NCBI GenBank assembly: GCA_028709135.1
Contig: JAQVXN010000068.1
Coordinates: 1 to 8,566 of the forward strand
Length of the DNA stretch: 8,566 nt
Direction of reading: 5' to 3'
Origin: Bacteroidaceae bacterium
GTDB lineage: Bacteria; Bacteroidota; Bacteroidia; Bacteroidales; Bacteroidaceae
Part shown: piece by piece, positions 1-7,000 of the stretch
Position numbering within the stretch: position 1 is the first letter of the stretch
Layout of the letters: each line of letters opens with the position of its first letter
Program-made: the position numbers and the translations under genes
Notes under the pieces: model-generated
Seen by the model: only the letters and a program-made list of their open reading frames with translations
Database searches by the model: none
Told to the model about the DNA's origin: nothing

Positions 1-278
1 AAATGACTTTCGCAAAGGGACATTATGATTCCATGTACGGGCGTATTGAAAGCAGCTGGCAGATTACAGCGGAGAAAACACGTTATGAGTTTACAATTCC
101 TTGTAACACATCGGCTAGTTTATTTTTGCCGGCTCCCGCTGTGTCTGCTGTTAAAGAAGGTGGCCGTGAAATAAGTCATTCACCAGGTGTAAAAATCGTA
201 GAGATGAAGAATGGCATTGTTAAGATGGAACTAACATCAGGCCATTATATTTTTGAGGTGATAAATGCGCATAAATAA
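1..278 (+). CDS. C-terminal end of a GH78-type alpha-L-rhamnosidase (partial, 5' end outside window)
   Basis: Only the last 91 complete codons are present. The frame is open to the left edge (codons begin at base 3), so the gene starts upstream and the ATG at 3 is an internal Met. The segment reads like the C-terminal beta-sandwich of bacterial alpha-L-rhamnosidases (Bac_rhamnosid_C). It has a YDSMYGRIESSW element, then a beta-strand pattern with TIPCNTSASLFLPAP, then GVKIVE and a final SGHYIFEV strand just before the stop. GH78 enzymes remove terminal alpha-L-rhamnose from plant glycans and glycosides, usually in the periplasm or at the surface in Bacteroidota. The catalytic (alpha/alpha)6 barrel is not in the window, so activity cannot be judged. 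The gene converges on the GH3 gene with 46 bp between stops. Family assignment rests on recalled motif similarity; GH106 or another rhamnosidase-like family is less likely. Confidence 0.82.
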   Translation, partial: MTFAKGHYDSMYGRIESSWQITAEKTRYEFTIPCNTSASLFLPAPAVSAVKEGGREISHSPGVKIVEMKNGIVKMELTSGHYIFEVINAHK

Positions 279-324
279 TTTATTAATTACAAATGTGAGA
301 GGGCGAAAATAGAATTTAGTAGTG
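279..324. other. Short convergent spacer between rhamnosidase and GH3 genes
   Basis: These 46 AT-rich bases separate the two facing stop codons. No GC-rich hairpin followed by a T-run is visible on either strand, so there is no recognisable intrinsic terminator for either gene here. Confidence 0.6.
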
Positions 325-2664
325 TTATTCAATATTTTGAGTATCCCATTTCTTTGTTTCATCACAGGTGATTAATAAAGTTTGGTTACCGACCTGAATA
401 CGAAAATCACCTTGTTCCAAAATCCATCTGCTGTCGTAACCTACGAAAGCGAGATCACTGGCTTTTAGTTTGAGCGTGACGGTTTTAGTTTCACCAGGTT
501 GTAATTCTATTTTATCAAAGGCGCGGAGACGTCGAACATCTGGCGTTAAACTGGCAATGAGGTCACTTGAGAAAAGAAGAACACTTTCTTTTCCTATACG
601 GGTGCCTGTGTTTTTTACATCCACGCTAAAAATGAGCTCGTCATTAGCTGTAAAATGAGTTTTATTTACTTTTAAATTGGAATAGTTGAAGTTCGTATAG
701 CTCATGCCGTAACCGAAAGCCCATTGAACAGAAACAGCAGCACTGTAGTCGTAGGCACCTTGCATTTTATCTACTTCCTGACTAGGTTTATAATCGTAGG
801 TAATCAATGAGTGGACTTCTCTGGGATAAGTCATAGGCAAACGACCGCTAAAGTTGGCATCACCAGAAAGTAAGTTTGCCAAGGCGTCTCCACCGTAATT
901 TCCAGGTAACATGATGTCCACGACAGCGGTAGACAATGGCTCGATATCGTTAATGATTCTGGTACGACCCTCATTGAGAATAAGCAAAATGGGTTTTCCT
1001 GTTTTGGCTAAAGCTTTTACCAGATCTCGCTGGTTGACAGACAGCGTGAGATCTGAAAGGTTTCCTGGTGTTTCACAGTAGGAATTTTCACCGATGCAGG
1101 CCACAATGACGTCAACTCCTCCAGCAGCTTGTACGGCTTCTTGAATTTGAGGGGCGTTTTCTTCCCAATATTGTCCGTCTTCTTTATAAGTAATACCTTG
1201 TGAGAGTGTTACATTGTCTTTTCCGAATTTATTTTGCAGGGCTTCGAATATCGTGTTGTATTTAGATGCATATTTATCGGCACCGGCACCTTGCCAAGTG
1301 TAGCTCCATCCGCCGTCAAGACAACGCATTTGGTTGGCATTAGGTCCTGTAAGTAATATTTTTGTCCCTTTGTGAAGCGGTAGTAGATTGTCCTTGTTTT
1401 TGAGCAGCACCATACTTTCTTCTGCAGTTTGTAGCGCCGCTTCTGCGTGTTCTTTACCGCCAAAAAGAGGATAGTCCTTGATGTTTGTTAATGGATGCTC
1501 GAAAAGTCCTGTGCGGTATTTTATACGTAAAATTCGTCTGACAGCATCATCAATACGGCTCATAGGAATTTGTCCTTCTTGAACGAGCTGTTTCAGTAAT
1601 TCGCAAACATCGCACTGGTAAGGTTCCATTATCATATCAATACCGGCGTTGATGCTTAACTTAAGTGCTTCTTTTTTATTTTTGGCAATTTTCTCGCGCG
1701 AATAAAGATTGTTGATGTCAGCCCAGTCTGTAACGATCATTCCGTCCCAGTTAAGGCCTTCTTTAAGCCAAGCTGTCAGCAATTCTTTGTTCGCATGCAT
1801 CGGCATTCCGTTAATACTGGCTGAATTTACCATTAGAGAGAGTGCTCCGGCTTCAATGGCTGCTTTGAAAGGAGCAAAATGTTTCTCTCTCAAGTCTTGT
1901 GCAGAAATGATGGCGGGAGTCCGATCTTTTCCACTTACGGGTACTCCATAACCCATATAGTGTTTTGGAGTAGTTGCAATATGCTGTAAATCGATGTGGT
2001 TTGGATCGTCGCCTTGAAAACCTTTCACAGCTGCAGCGGCCATTTGAGCACTTAAATAGGGGTCTTCACCGTAGTCTTCCCATTGCCGTGGCCACCGTTG
2101 GTCGCGACTTAGATCTAATGTTGGTGAAAATGTCCACGGAACACTGCAGGCTCTTGTTTCATAAGCTGTGATTTCAGTAGCTTTCTGTGCCAATTGAGTA
2201 TTGAAGGAGGCTGCTACGTTAATGTTTTGCGGGAACAGTGTACCACCGAGCGTATAGGTGGTACCGTGATTTTGATCCAAACCGAAAATGCAAGGGATTC
2301 CAGTATCTTTGAATGACAGTTTTTGAATTAATTTCAAGTACCTTTGCCATTGTTCCTTGCTGGATGCTACTCCATTAGGGGTATTAAGCAGAGAACCAAT
2401 CATATAATGTTTCATGATAGAATCCAAATAAGCCTCATTGATGTCAACTCCATTACCGTCCTGACGGTTTGTGTATTTCAACGCATCGAAGGTGAGTTGT
2501 ACCATTTGTCCCACTTTCTGGTCGAGAGACATTTTTTCTAGAGTCTTTTCTACTTGTTGCTCAATTTTTTCATCTTTTGGAATAGCTCGCCGAATATTGG
2601 CTTTAGCAGTATTACCGAGCATAATGGTGATTATGACGATAGTCAGAGTAAAAGTCTTTTTCAT
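325..2664 (-). CDS. Secreted GH3 beta-glucosidase / exo-beta-glucanase
   Basis: This 779-aa protein is a complete family 3 glycoside hydrolase, which removes beta-linked glucose (or xylose) from chain ends with retention of configuration. A signal peptide (MKKT, hydrophobic stretch, NTAKA; cleavage after about residue 22) predicts export to the periplasm. The N-terminal barrel carries RDQRW (187-191), YGEDP (198-202), the conserved KH pair (234-235) and the nucleophile Asp313 in IVTDW. The second domain has CLDGGWSYTWQG (448-459) and GENSYCET, whose Glu531 aligns by eye with the acid/base Glu of the barley exo-glucanase type (GEHPYTET). FGYGMSYT (650-657) leads into a C-terminal fibronectin-III-like domain. 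All expected parts are present and the length is normal. ATG 2664 is chosen because the longer TTG start at 2688 lies inside the predicted -7 promoter box. A glucan or xyloglucan-type substrate is plausible but not shown. Confidence 0.95.
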   Translation of the reverse strand: MKKTFTLTIVIITIMLGNTAKANIRRAIPKDEKIEQQVEKTLEKMSLDQKVGQMVQLTFDALKYTNRQDGNGVDINEAYLDSIMKHYMIGSLLNTPNGVASSKEQWQRYLKLIQKLSFKDTGIPCIFGLDQNHGTTYTLGGTLFPQNINVAASFNTQLAQKATEITAYETRACSVPWTFSPTLDLSRDQRWPRQWEDYGEDPYLSAQMAAAAVKGFQGDDPNHIDLQHIATTPKHYMGYGVPVSGKDRTPAIISAQDLREKHFAPFKAAIEAGALSLMVNSASINGMPMHANKELLTAWLKEGLNWDGMIVTDWADINNLYSREKIAKNKKEALKLSINAGIDMIMEPYQCDVCELLKQLVQEGQIPMSRIDDAVRRILRIKYRTGLFEHPLTNIKDYPLFGGKEHAEAALQTAEESMVLLKNKDNLLPLHKGTKILLTGPNANQMRCLDGGWSYTWQGAGADKYASKYNTIFEALQNKFGKDNVTLSQGITYKEDGQYWEENAPQIQEAVQAAGGVDVIVACIGENSYCETPGNLSDLTLSVNQRDLVKALAKTGKPILLILNEGRTRIINDIEPLSTAVVDIMLPGNYGGDALANLLSGDANFSGRLPMTYPREVHSLITYDYKPSQEVDKMQGAYDYSAAVSVQWAFGYGMSYTNFNYSNLKVNKTHFTANDELIFSVDVKNTGTRIGKESVLLFSSDLIASLTPDVRRLRAFDKIELQPGETKTVTLKLKASDLAFVGYDSRWILEQGDFRIQVGNQTLLITCDETKKWDTQNIE

Positions 2665-2685
2665 AAGTATAATATTTATTGTATG

Positions 2686-2717
2686 CAAAGTTACAGATTT
2701 TCTTTCTGAAAGAGTAA
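2686..2717 (-). promoter_or_regulatory. Bacteroidota-type promoter of the GH3 gene
   Basis: On the minus strand, TAACTTTG (2693-2686) matches the Bacteroidota -7 consensus TAnnTTTG exactly and sits 21 bases before the GH3 ATG. About 20 bases further upstream only a weak -33 match is seen (TTAC at 2717-2714, consensus TTTG). The transcript would begin near 2679, giving a leader of about 15 nt with no Shine-Dalgarno sequence, which is normal for this phylum. The box also rules out the upstream in-frame TTG as a start. Confidence 0.6.
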
Positions 2718-2849
2718 GGATAAGTTTATTAACTGATAGAAAATGAATTAAGAATGGATTGTAAGTTGACTTCCGGATAAAAATTTAGAAGAAAGAGCAT
2801 TTGATATGTTTTATTGATTTTATATCCAGAGAGCTCTTAAAACTTATTG

Positions 2850-2990
2850 TCAAAGGAATAGAAGACTACCATAGCAGAAATAGAAGGCTAACTTTTTATA
2901 TGCTATCTTAAATTCAGCTATCATGCAAAAAATGGAGGTGGTTTCTCCGATCACTCTTAGGGTAGCCGTATTCTTCTGATTTTCAATCAT
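2850..2990 (-). CDS. Possible small ORF of 46 codons, unknown
   Basis: A minus-strand ORF begins with ATG at 2990 and ends with TGA at 2850-2852. Its start overlaps the stop of the degenerate reading frame to its right in an ATGA arrangement, as in translationally coupled genes. The predicted peptide begins MIENQKNTATLRVIGE and ends in an aromatic, hydrophobic stretch. No family is recognised. There is no promoter box close upstream, and an ORF of this length is expected by chance in 1.4 kb of AT-rich DNA. It could be the frameshifted tail of the putative pseudogene beside it. Confidence that it is expressed is low. Confidence 0.15.
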   Translation of the reverse strand: MIENQKNTATLRVIGETTSIFCMIAEFKIAYKKLAFYFCYGSLLFL

Positions 2991-3229
2991 AAAATGCACA
3001 AGCATCTTGCTATCATCCTATCTTTCAACAGGTATTTTACAACATCTCTTCTCACGGGCTCAGACATACATGCTGTTATTTTAAGGTATATGTGTGAACC
3101 TTATAAGCATTTTGACAAGGTTCTTATTGGGGTATCAATAACCTGCACACAAAGTACGTCTTTGTCAAAAATATGTTTGTTATATTTCTGACAAATGGCT
3201 TCACAGTTTTTTCGAATCCCAACTTCTGA
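2987..3229 (-). pseudogene. Possible decayed gene fragment with one in-frame stop
   Basis: On the minus strand one register stays open from 3229 to 2987 except for a single TAA at 3103-3101. It reads 42 codons, the stop, then 37 codons. The translation is rich in charged residues and looks protein-like, for example CEAICQKYNKHIFDKDVLC before the stop and SEPVRRDVVKYLLKDRMIA after it. No start codon with a promoter and no family can be named. The opposite strand is also open over 2994-3191 (65 codons) in a different register, so chance openness is a real alternative. It is given as a candidate remnant only. Confidence 0.25.
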
Positions 3230-3299
3230 TCACGCAGAAAAAATGGAATTTCAATTAAATCTAATCATAGATTTTCCTACCAGAAATTTTTAAAAGTAC

Positions 3300-3379
3300 G
3301 TGGCACGTGTCACTTTTCGTTGTAACTATTTTTCAATGAGCAATTTAAGACAGTGCCACATCAGTGCCACCAGTGCCAC
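3300..3379. repeat. Cluster of GTGCCAC direct and inverted repeats
   Basis: CAGTGCCAC occurs three times in direct orientation at 3351-3359, 3362-3370 and 3371-3379, with start-to-start spacing of 11 and 9 bases. About 40 bases to the left, GTGGCAC (3300-3306) is directly followed by GTGTCAC (3307-3313), forming a near-perfect 14-bp palindrome with the same core in inverted orientation. Shorter GTGCCA copies occur at 3502-3507 and 3774-3779, and a full GTGCCAC lies at 8541-8547 upstream of the guanylyltransferase gene. Spacing near one helical turn would suit a DNA-binding protein. Alternatively the repeats are simply the end of the small minus-strand ORF (VALVALMWH). The function is unknown. 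Confidence 0.55.
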
Positions 3380-3478
3380 GTAAATTATTAAATATTGTAA
3401 ATTTTCAAGGTGTAATACGTGTATGTTGCTGTAAATATGCAGTTTACGTTTTAACGGCTTAAAAGTCCATTTCTTCAT
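3326..3478 (-). CDS. Doubtful 50-codon ORF spanning the GTGCCAC repeats
   Basis: The frame runs from ATG 3478 to TAG 3326-3328. The peptide starts MKKWTFKPLKRKL, is basic at its N-terminus, and ends VALVALMWHCLKLLIEK, where VALVALMWH is encoded by the three GTGGCAC repeats. An upstream in-frame TTG at 3508 would add ten residues. A one-mismatch -7 box (CACTTTTG, 3504-3497) lies 18 bases upstream of the ATG, without a well-placed -33 box. No family is recognised. The ORF may be a real small gene, a remnant of a longer one, or chance. Confidence 0.2.
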   Translation of the reverse strand: MKKWTFKPLKRKLHIYSNIHVLHLENLQYLIIYVALVALMWHCLKLLIEK

Positions 3479-3484
3479 TTTTTG

Positions 3485-3539
3485 GCCCTTTTTGAGCAAA
3501 AGTGCCAATAGTATATAAAATGGACCTCAAAAAAAGGGC
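3485..3539. repeat. 9-bp perfect inverted repeat with 37-base spacer
   Basis: GCCCTTTTT (3485-3493) and AAAAAGGGC (3531-3539) are exact reverse complements. They enclose an AT-rich core that contains TATATAAAATGG. On RNA from either strand the arms could form a stem with a large loop. The layout could also mark a short mobile-element scar or a divergent control region between the minus ORF ending at 3326 and the plus register starting at 3520. No flanking target duplication was seen. Confidence 0.35.
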
Positions 3540-3951
3540 GTTTTTCGACCGTTTTTGACGATTACGTCAAGCTAGAAATAGTGTTTTTGATTTTTTTAAG
3601 ACTTCAGAAACGGTAAATGAACAATTGATGGACGTCATTTCAATCTTCAAAATTGCCATTGAAAAGCGTTTTTGTGACAGTAAAAGAAAAGTGAAGATCA
3701 CGTATCGTAAAAGTTAATGTATCGCATTTTTATGATGTGTCCACACACAAGTCCTAACATATTCGGCTTTTTTGTGCCAGGGAAGGATAGTTCTCGTTTT
3801 AAACAGAGGTCACAAAAGATTAAATGATGTCGGAACAATCTGTCAGGGCTTTCTTATTCCCAACACAAGTATTGCAAGAAAATATTTCAAAGATAAGGCA
3901 TTGATAATTTTTTTTCAAATATTATCTTTGTCACTGAAAAGAGACTTCTGA
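3520..3951 (+). pseudogene. Possible decayed gene: long register with three internal stops
   Basis: Reading from ATG 3520, one plus-strand register runs 143 codons to a final TGA (3949-3951) with internal stops only at 3556 (TGA), 3715 (TAA) and 3733 (TGA). The open blocks are 12, 52, 5 and 71 codons long. They read like soluble protein, for example SETVNEQLMDVISIFKIAIE in the second block and NRGHKRLNDVGTICQG in the last. In DNA this AT-rich about ten stops would be expected by chance over this length. No family is recognised. The last block overlaps the predicted promoter of the lyase gene, so if this was once a gene it is no longer under selection there. Chance remains possible. Confidence 0.25.
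3900..3930 (+). promoter_or_regulatory. Bacteroidota-type promoter of the heparinase-like gene
   Basis: TATCTTTG (3923-3930) is an exact match to the -7 consensus TAnnTTTG. ATTG (3900-3903) matches three of four bases of the -33 box TTTG, with a 19-base spacer that is within the usual range. Transcription would start near 3936. This leaves a leader of roughly 140 nt before the ATG at 4080, longer than is usual. Confidence 0.6.
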
Positions 3952-4079
3952 CTATAATGAAAAGCCTATGATTGATGTTTATCATTTTGCTGAAATGGAA
4001 TGATCATACTGGTTTGGTTATCTAGTAGCAGGGAACGAAGTTCTTCGAAAAGCAAGGATAAAAAGAAATAGTGAAAGAA
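3937..4079 (+). promoter_or_regulatory. Long 5' leader of the heparinase-like gene
   Basis: If the promoter at 3900-3930 is used, about 140 nt of untranslated RNA precede the gene. Short self-complementary parts are visible near the 3' end: GAAC-GAA-GTTC (4033-4043) and the overlapping CGAAG-TT-CTTCG (4036-4047), which are mutually exclusive pairings. A purine-rich AAGGA at 4054-4058 is 12 bases before a GTG and 21 before the ATG. No known riboswitch class is recognised. Confidence 0.3.
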
Positions 4080-7000
4080 ATGGAGTATCATAGAAAACTG
4101 TTTGGTTTTATAATTTTTTATTGGATATTTTGTGGAGTTTGTGTTAAAGCACAGTCACAGCAACTTTCAAAAAGTAGGGCTTCATTTTATACCGAAAATA
4201 AGGTGAATTGTGCTGCAGAGAATATACGTCAATACGCATGGGCGTGTGAACAGAAAAATCAGGTAATGAAGCGTGCTGACAAATGGTTGGCTGATTTTCA
4301 AAATGATTTGGGCCGTTTATGGGATTTATTGCCTTCACAGGCGATACCTCGTTCTTTTGCAGTTAATTCATTACATGGATGTTTGGCTTGTGGTGATGGA
4401 ATCAATAAATTTGGGAACTACTCCTATCTTTATGATAAAGGCAAGATGGATTGGAAATTGACTTGTCCCAATTGTCATCTGGTTTTTCCGACAAATGATT
4501 TTAAAGCATATTATGAAGGCGGATTGGAACGTGATGGACGGTTTAATCCTCAAAAAGCAGAACAGCACAATAAAGAGCTTATTAAAGCTGGAGGAAAAGG
4601 CAATTTGATCAATTTATATACTTTGAAAGGGCTTACAGAGGAGCAAAAGCAGCACCTGAAAGAGGCAGGTGTTTCGGATTCGCTGTTTCATCGTATCATT
4701 ACGGACCCAAGTTGGGGCGTTGACAACGGAATGGGCTACAGGTTTAATCCTAAAGATAAAGTTCAATATGGAAATCCGTATACATATGTGGCTTACTATA
4801 CTCATTGGGTATTGTGGTACTGGCGCGTAATGCCTATGCTCGATGATTTTTCGCGGGCCTATTTGTTGACATGCCGTTCTGACGATAGTGCTGAGCGTGC
4901 AAAATCACAAAAATATGCTGATGCAGCAATTGTCTTACTTGACAGAGTGGCTGATCTGTATCCAGATTTGCGATTGGACGTGTTTCCTCGGAACGGATAT
5001 TACGGATTTCCAAATTCAGGAGAACATTTTGATACACATCAATCTGCAGGACGCGTCGTTGGTAGTGTTTGGGAAAATACATTCATTAAAAGTGTTTTAC
5101 TTGCTTATGATGCAGTATTTCCTGCCATTGACAGTACATCTGCGTCAGCCAGAAAAGTTTTGGTAGAGCGCTCCGGATTATTAGATAAAGGAAATACCCA
5201 AACGATGAAATTGCATCTTGAAAATGGCATTTTGAGAGAAGTGCCAAAAGCTTATGCAGATGGTGATTTACAAGGCAATCCTGGAATGCATCAGTCTTCG
5301 TTGGCATTGGCAGCTGTCGTGATTGATCATGAGCCTGAAACGGCCGAGTGGTTAAATGTTGTGTATCGAAATGGAGCTTGCGATTGGCATGATGTGGGAA
5401 AACGAGACGGTGGCTGTGTAATGCGTTATATGATTAACCGTATTAATCGAGATGGCGAAGGAGACGAAATATCGTTGGGTTATAATTCAGGATGGTTAAG
5501 TAATTGGTTGTTTATGGCAAAAGCCCTTGATGGTTATCACATTCCTGACGGAAAAACTCTTGATGGCAATATGAATCCGGATTTGCTTGACAATCCTCGT
5601 TACAAGAATCTTTTTTTGAAGAATCCGGTTCTATTGACTGATCAATATGCTGCTCATATTGGTGATACGGGGTTAACTGGGCAACCAGACTTTTCTCCTC
5701 TAAGTGTAGACGATTTAATATATGGTTATCAGCATTATCACGATCCTTATTTGGCGCGCGTAATATATTTGATTAAAAAAAAGCAGATTAAGGATATTCA
5801 CGCAGACATCTTTACCAAAAATCCAGAAAATATTCAGCAGGAGATTGAAGCGACTATAAAAAAATACGGGGCATGGAAAATGCCTTCTGAAAATAGAACA
5901 GCCTATGGTTTAGCGATGTTGAGAGATAGTTTGCGTACCTTGTGGATGTTTTACGGAGATCGGTGTGCCAGTCACAATCATGCAGATCCGCTCAATATAG
6001 GGTACATTGCTTATGGTCTGGATCTAATGCCTGATTTTGGTTATCCTAATACATTAGGTGGCTCTCTGAACCCAGAACAACAATGGGATAAGTCGACGCC
6101 AGCTCACAACACGGTAAGTTATGATCCTCTTGGATATATGGGGCATATTGTGGGCTATGGAAAGCCCCTCCATTTTGATTCATTTAGACCTATTCAACTG
6201 ATTCAAGTTGTCTCTAATAAAGTACAGAACAGTGGAATCCATTTTTTTAAGAATTATCAGAGAACCGTGGCTCTAATTCGTGTAGATAGTGAGAATGCAT
6301 ATATCGCAGATTTCTTTCATGTGAATTGTCCTGCCAGTTACACATATAATTTCCATACGGCAGAAGTTGATACATCTGCAACTCATTATAAAAATCTTTC
6401 TTTTAGTAATAATTGCCCAGTTACTTACAATAGGAAAACTTTGCGTCAAGTGCGTGCTGCAAAAGTTTGTGGTTCTACATTCCATATTGACTGGAATATT
6501 CGCGATACATGGAATGTTTATGGACGCGGTTCTAAGGCGAATACAGATGTGCATGTAGGGATTACAATGCCCTGCATTTCAGATAGCATACGAGTGGGAG
6601 AGGCTGTGCCACCAACAAATGTAGGTGAAAATCCCGCAAGTGTGCCTATCGTGATGGTCCCAGGAAAAGCTAAAACAGTTTTTTTGGCCGTCATTGACGG
6701 ATATCGAGGCCATAGCAAAATTGTTTCTGTAGAGACTGTTCCTGTCAAAGAAGGAGACAAACTTGCAGATTCTACTGAAGTGAGAGCCATGAAAATAAGA
6801 TTGTCTAATGGTCGTACCGATTATATTGTAGAAGCTCTAAACCGGCAAAAGAAATATTGGGTGGATGGCAAATTTGATTTTAGAGGCTTTTTTGCATTTT
6901 ACAGTCTGGATGGGCAGAATAAATGCCTAATGAAATATTTGAATGATGGTACTTTGTTGGATGGAAAAACTTTCGTTGATCGTATTACAGGAACGGTTAC

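Larger units (their letters stand above)
2719..3899. other. Gene-poor intergenic stretch with decayed-looking sequence
   Basis: These 1.2 kb lie between the two divergent promoters, and no intact recognisable gene was found on either strand. The stretch holds a minus-strand register with one internal stop (2987-3229) followed by a 46-codon ORF (2850-2990), a cluster of GTGCCAC repeats (3300-3379), a doubtful 50-codon minus ORF (3326-3478), a 9-bp inverted repeat (3485-3539), a TGACG-ATTA-CGTCA palindrome (3556-3569), and a plus-strand register with only three internal stops (3520-3951). The whole looks like a scar of lost genes or of a former mobile element. No transposase motif or tRNA fold could be recognised. 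Confidence 0.5.

Noticed and set aside
1209..1463. 84-codon ORF in another frame of the GH3 gene, and similar ORFs inside the lyase and manC genes
   Set aside because: They lie fully within strongly supported genes, lack family features and are frame shadows.
2994..3191. 65-codon plus-strand ORF in the intergenic region
   Set aside because: It overlaps the opposite-strand register that looks more protein-like, has no promoter box close upstream, and no recognised family. It is probably an antisense or chance frame.
3170..3240. TTCGAATCC, a tRNA T-loop-like motif at about 3211
   Set aside because: The flanking bases do not pair into a T-stem, and no acceptor, D or anticodon stems can be formed around it.
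3351..3379. Possible CRISPR array from the CAGTGCCAC copies
   Set aside because: The units are 9 bp with 0-2 bases between them. There are no 25-40 bp repeats, no regular spacers and no cas genes.
3824..3904. 26-aa ORF beginning with two ATG codons
   Set aside because: It is very short and runs into the lyase promoter, with no supporting signals.
4071..4079. GTG start adding three residues to the heparinase-like protein
   Set aside because: It is possible, but ATG 4080 gives an ordinary signal peptide, and the purine-rich upstream sequence is not decisive in a phylum that rarely uses Shine-Dalgarno sites.
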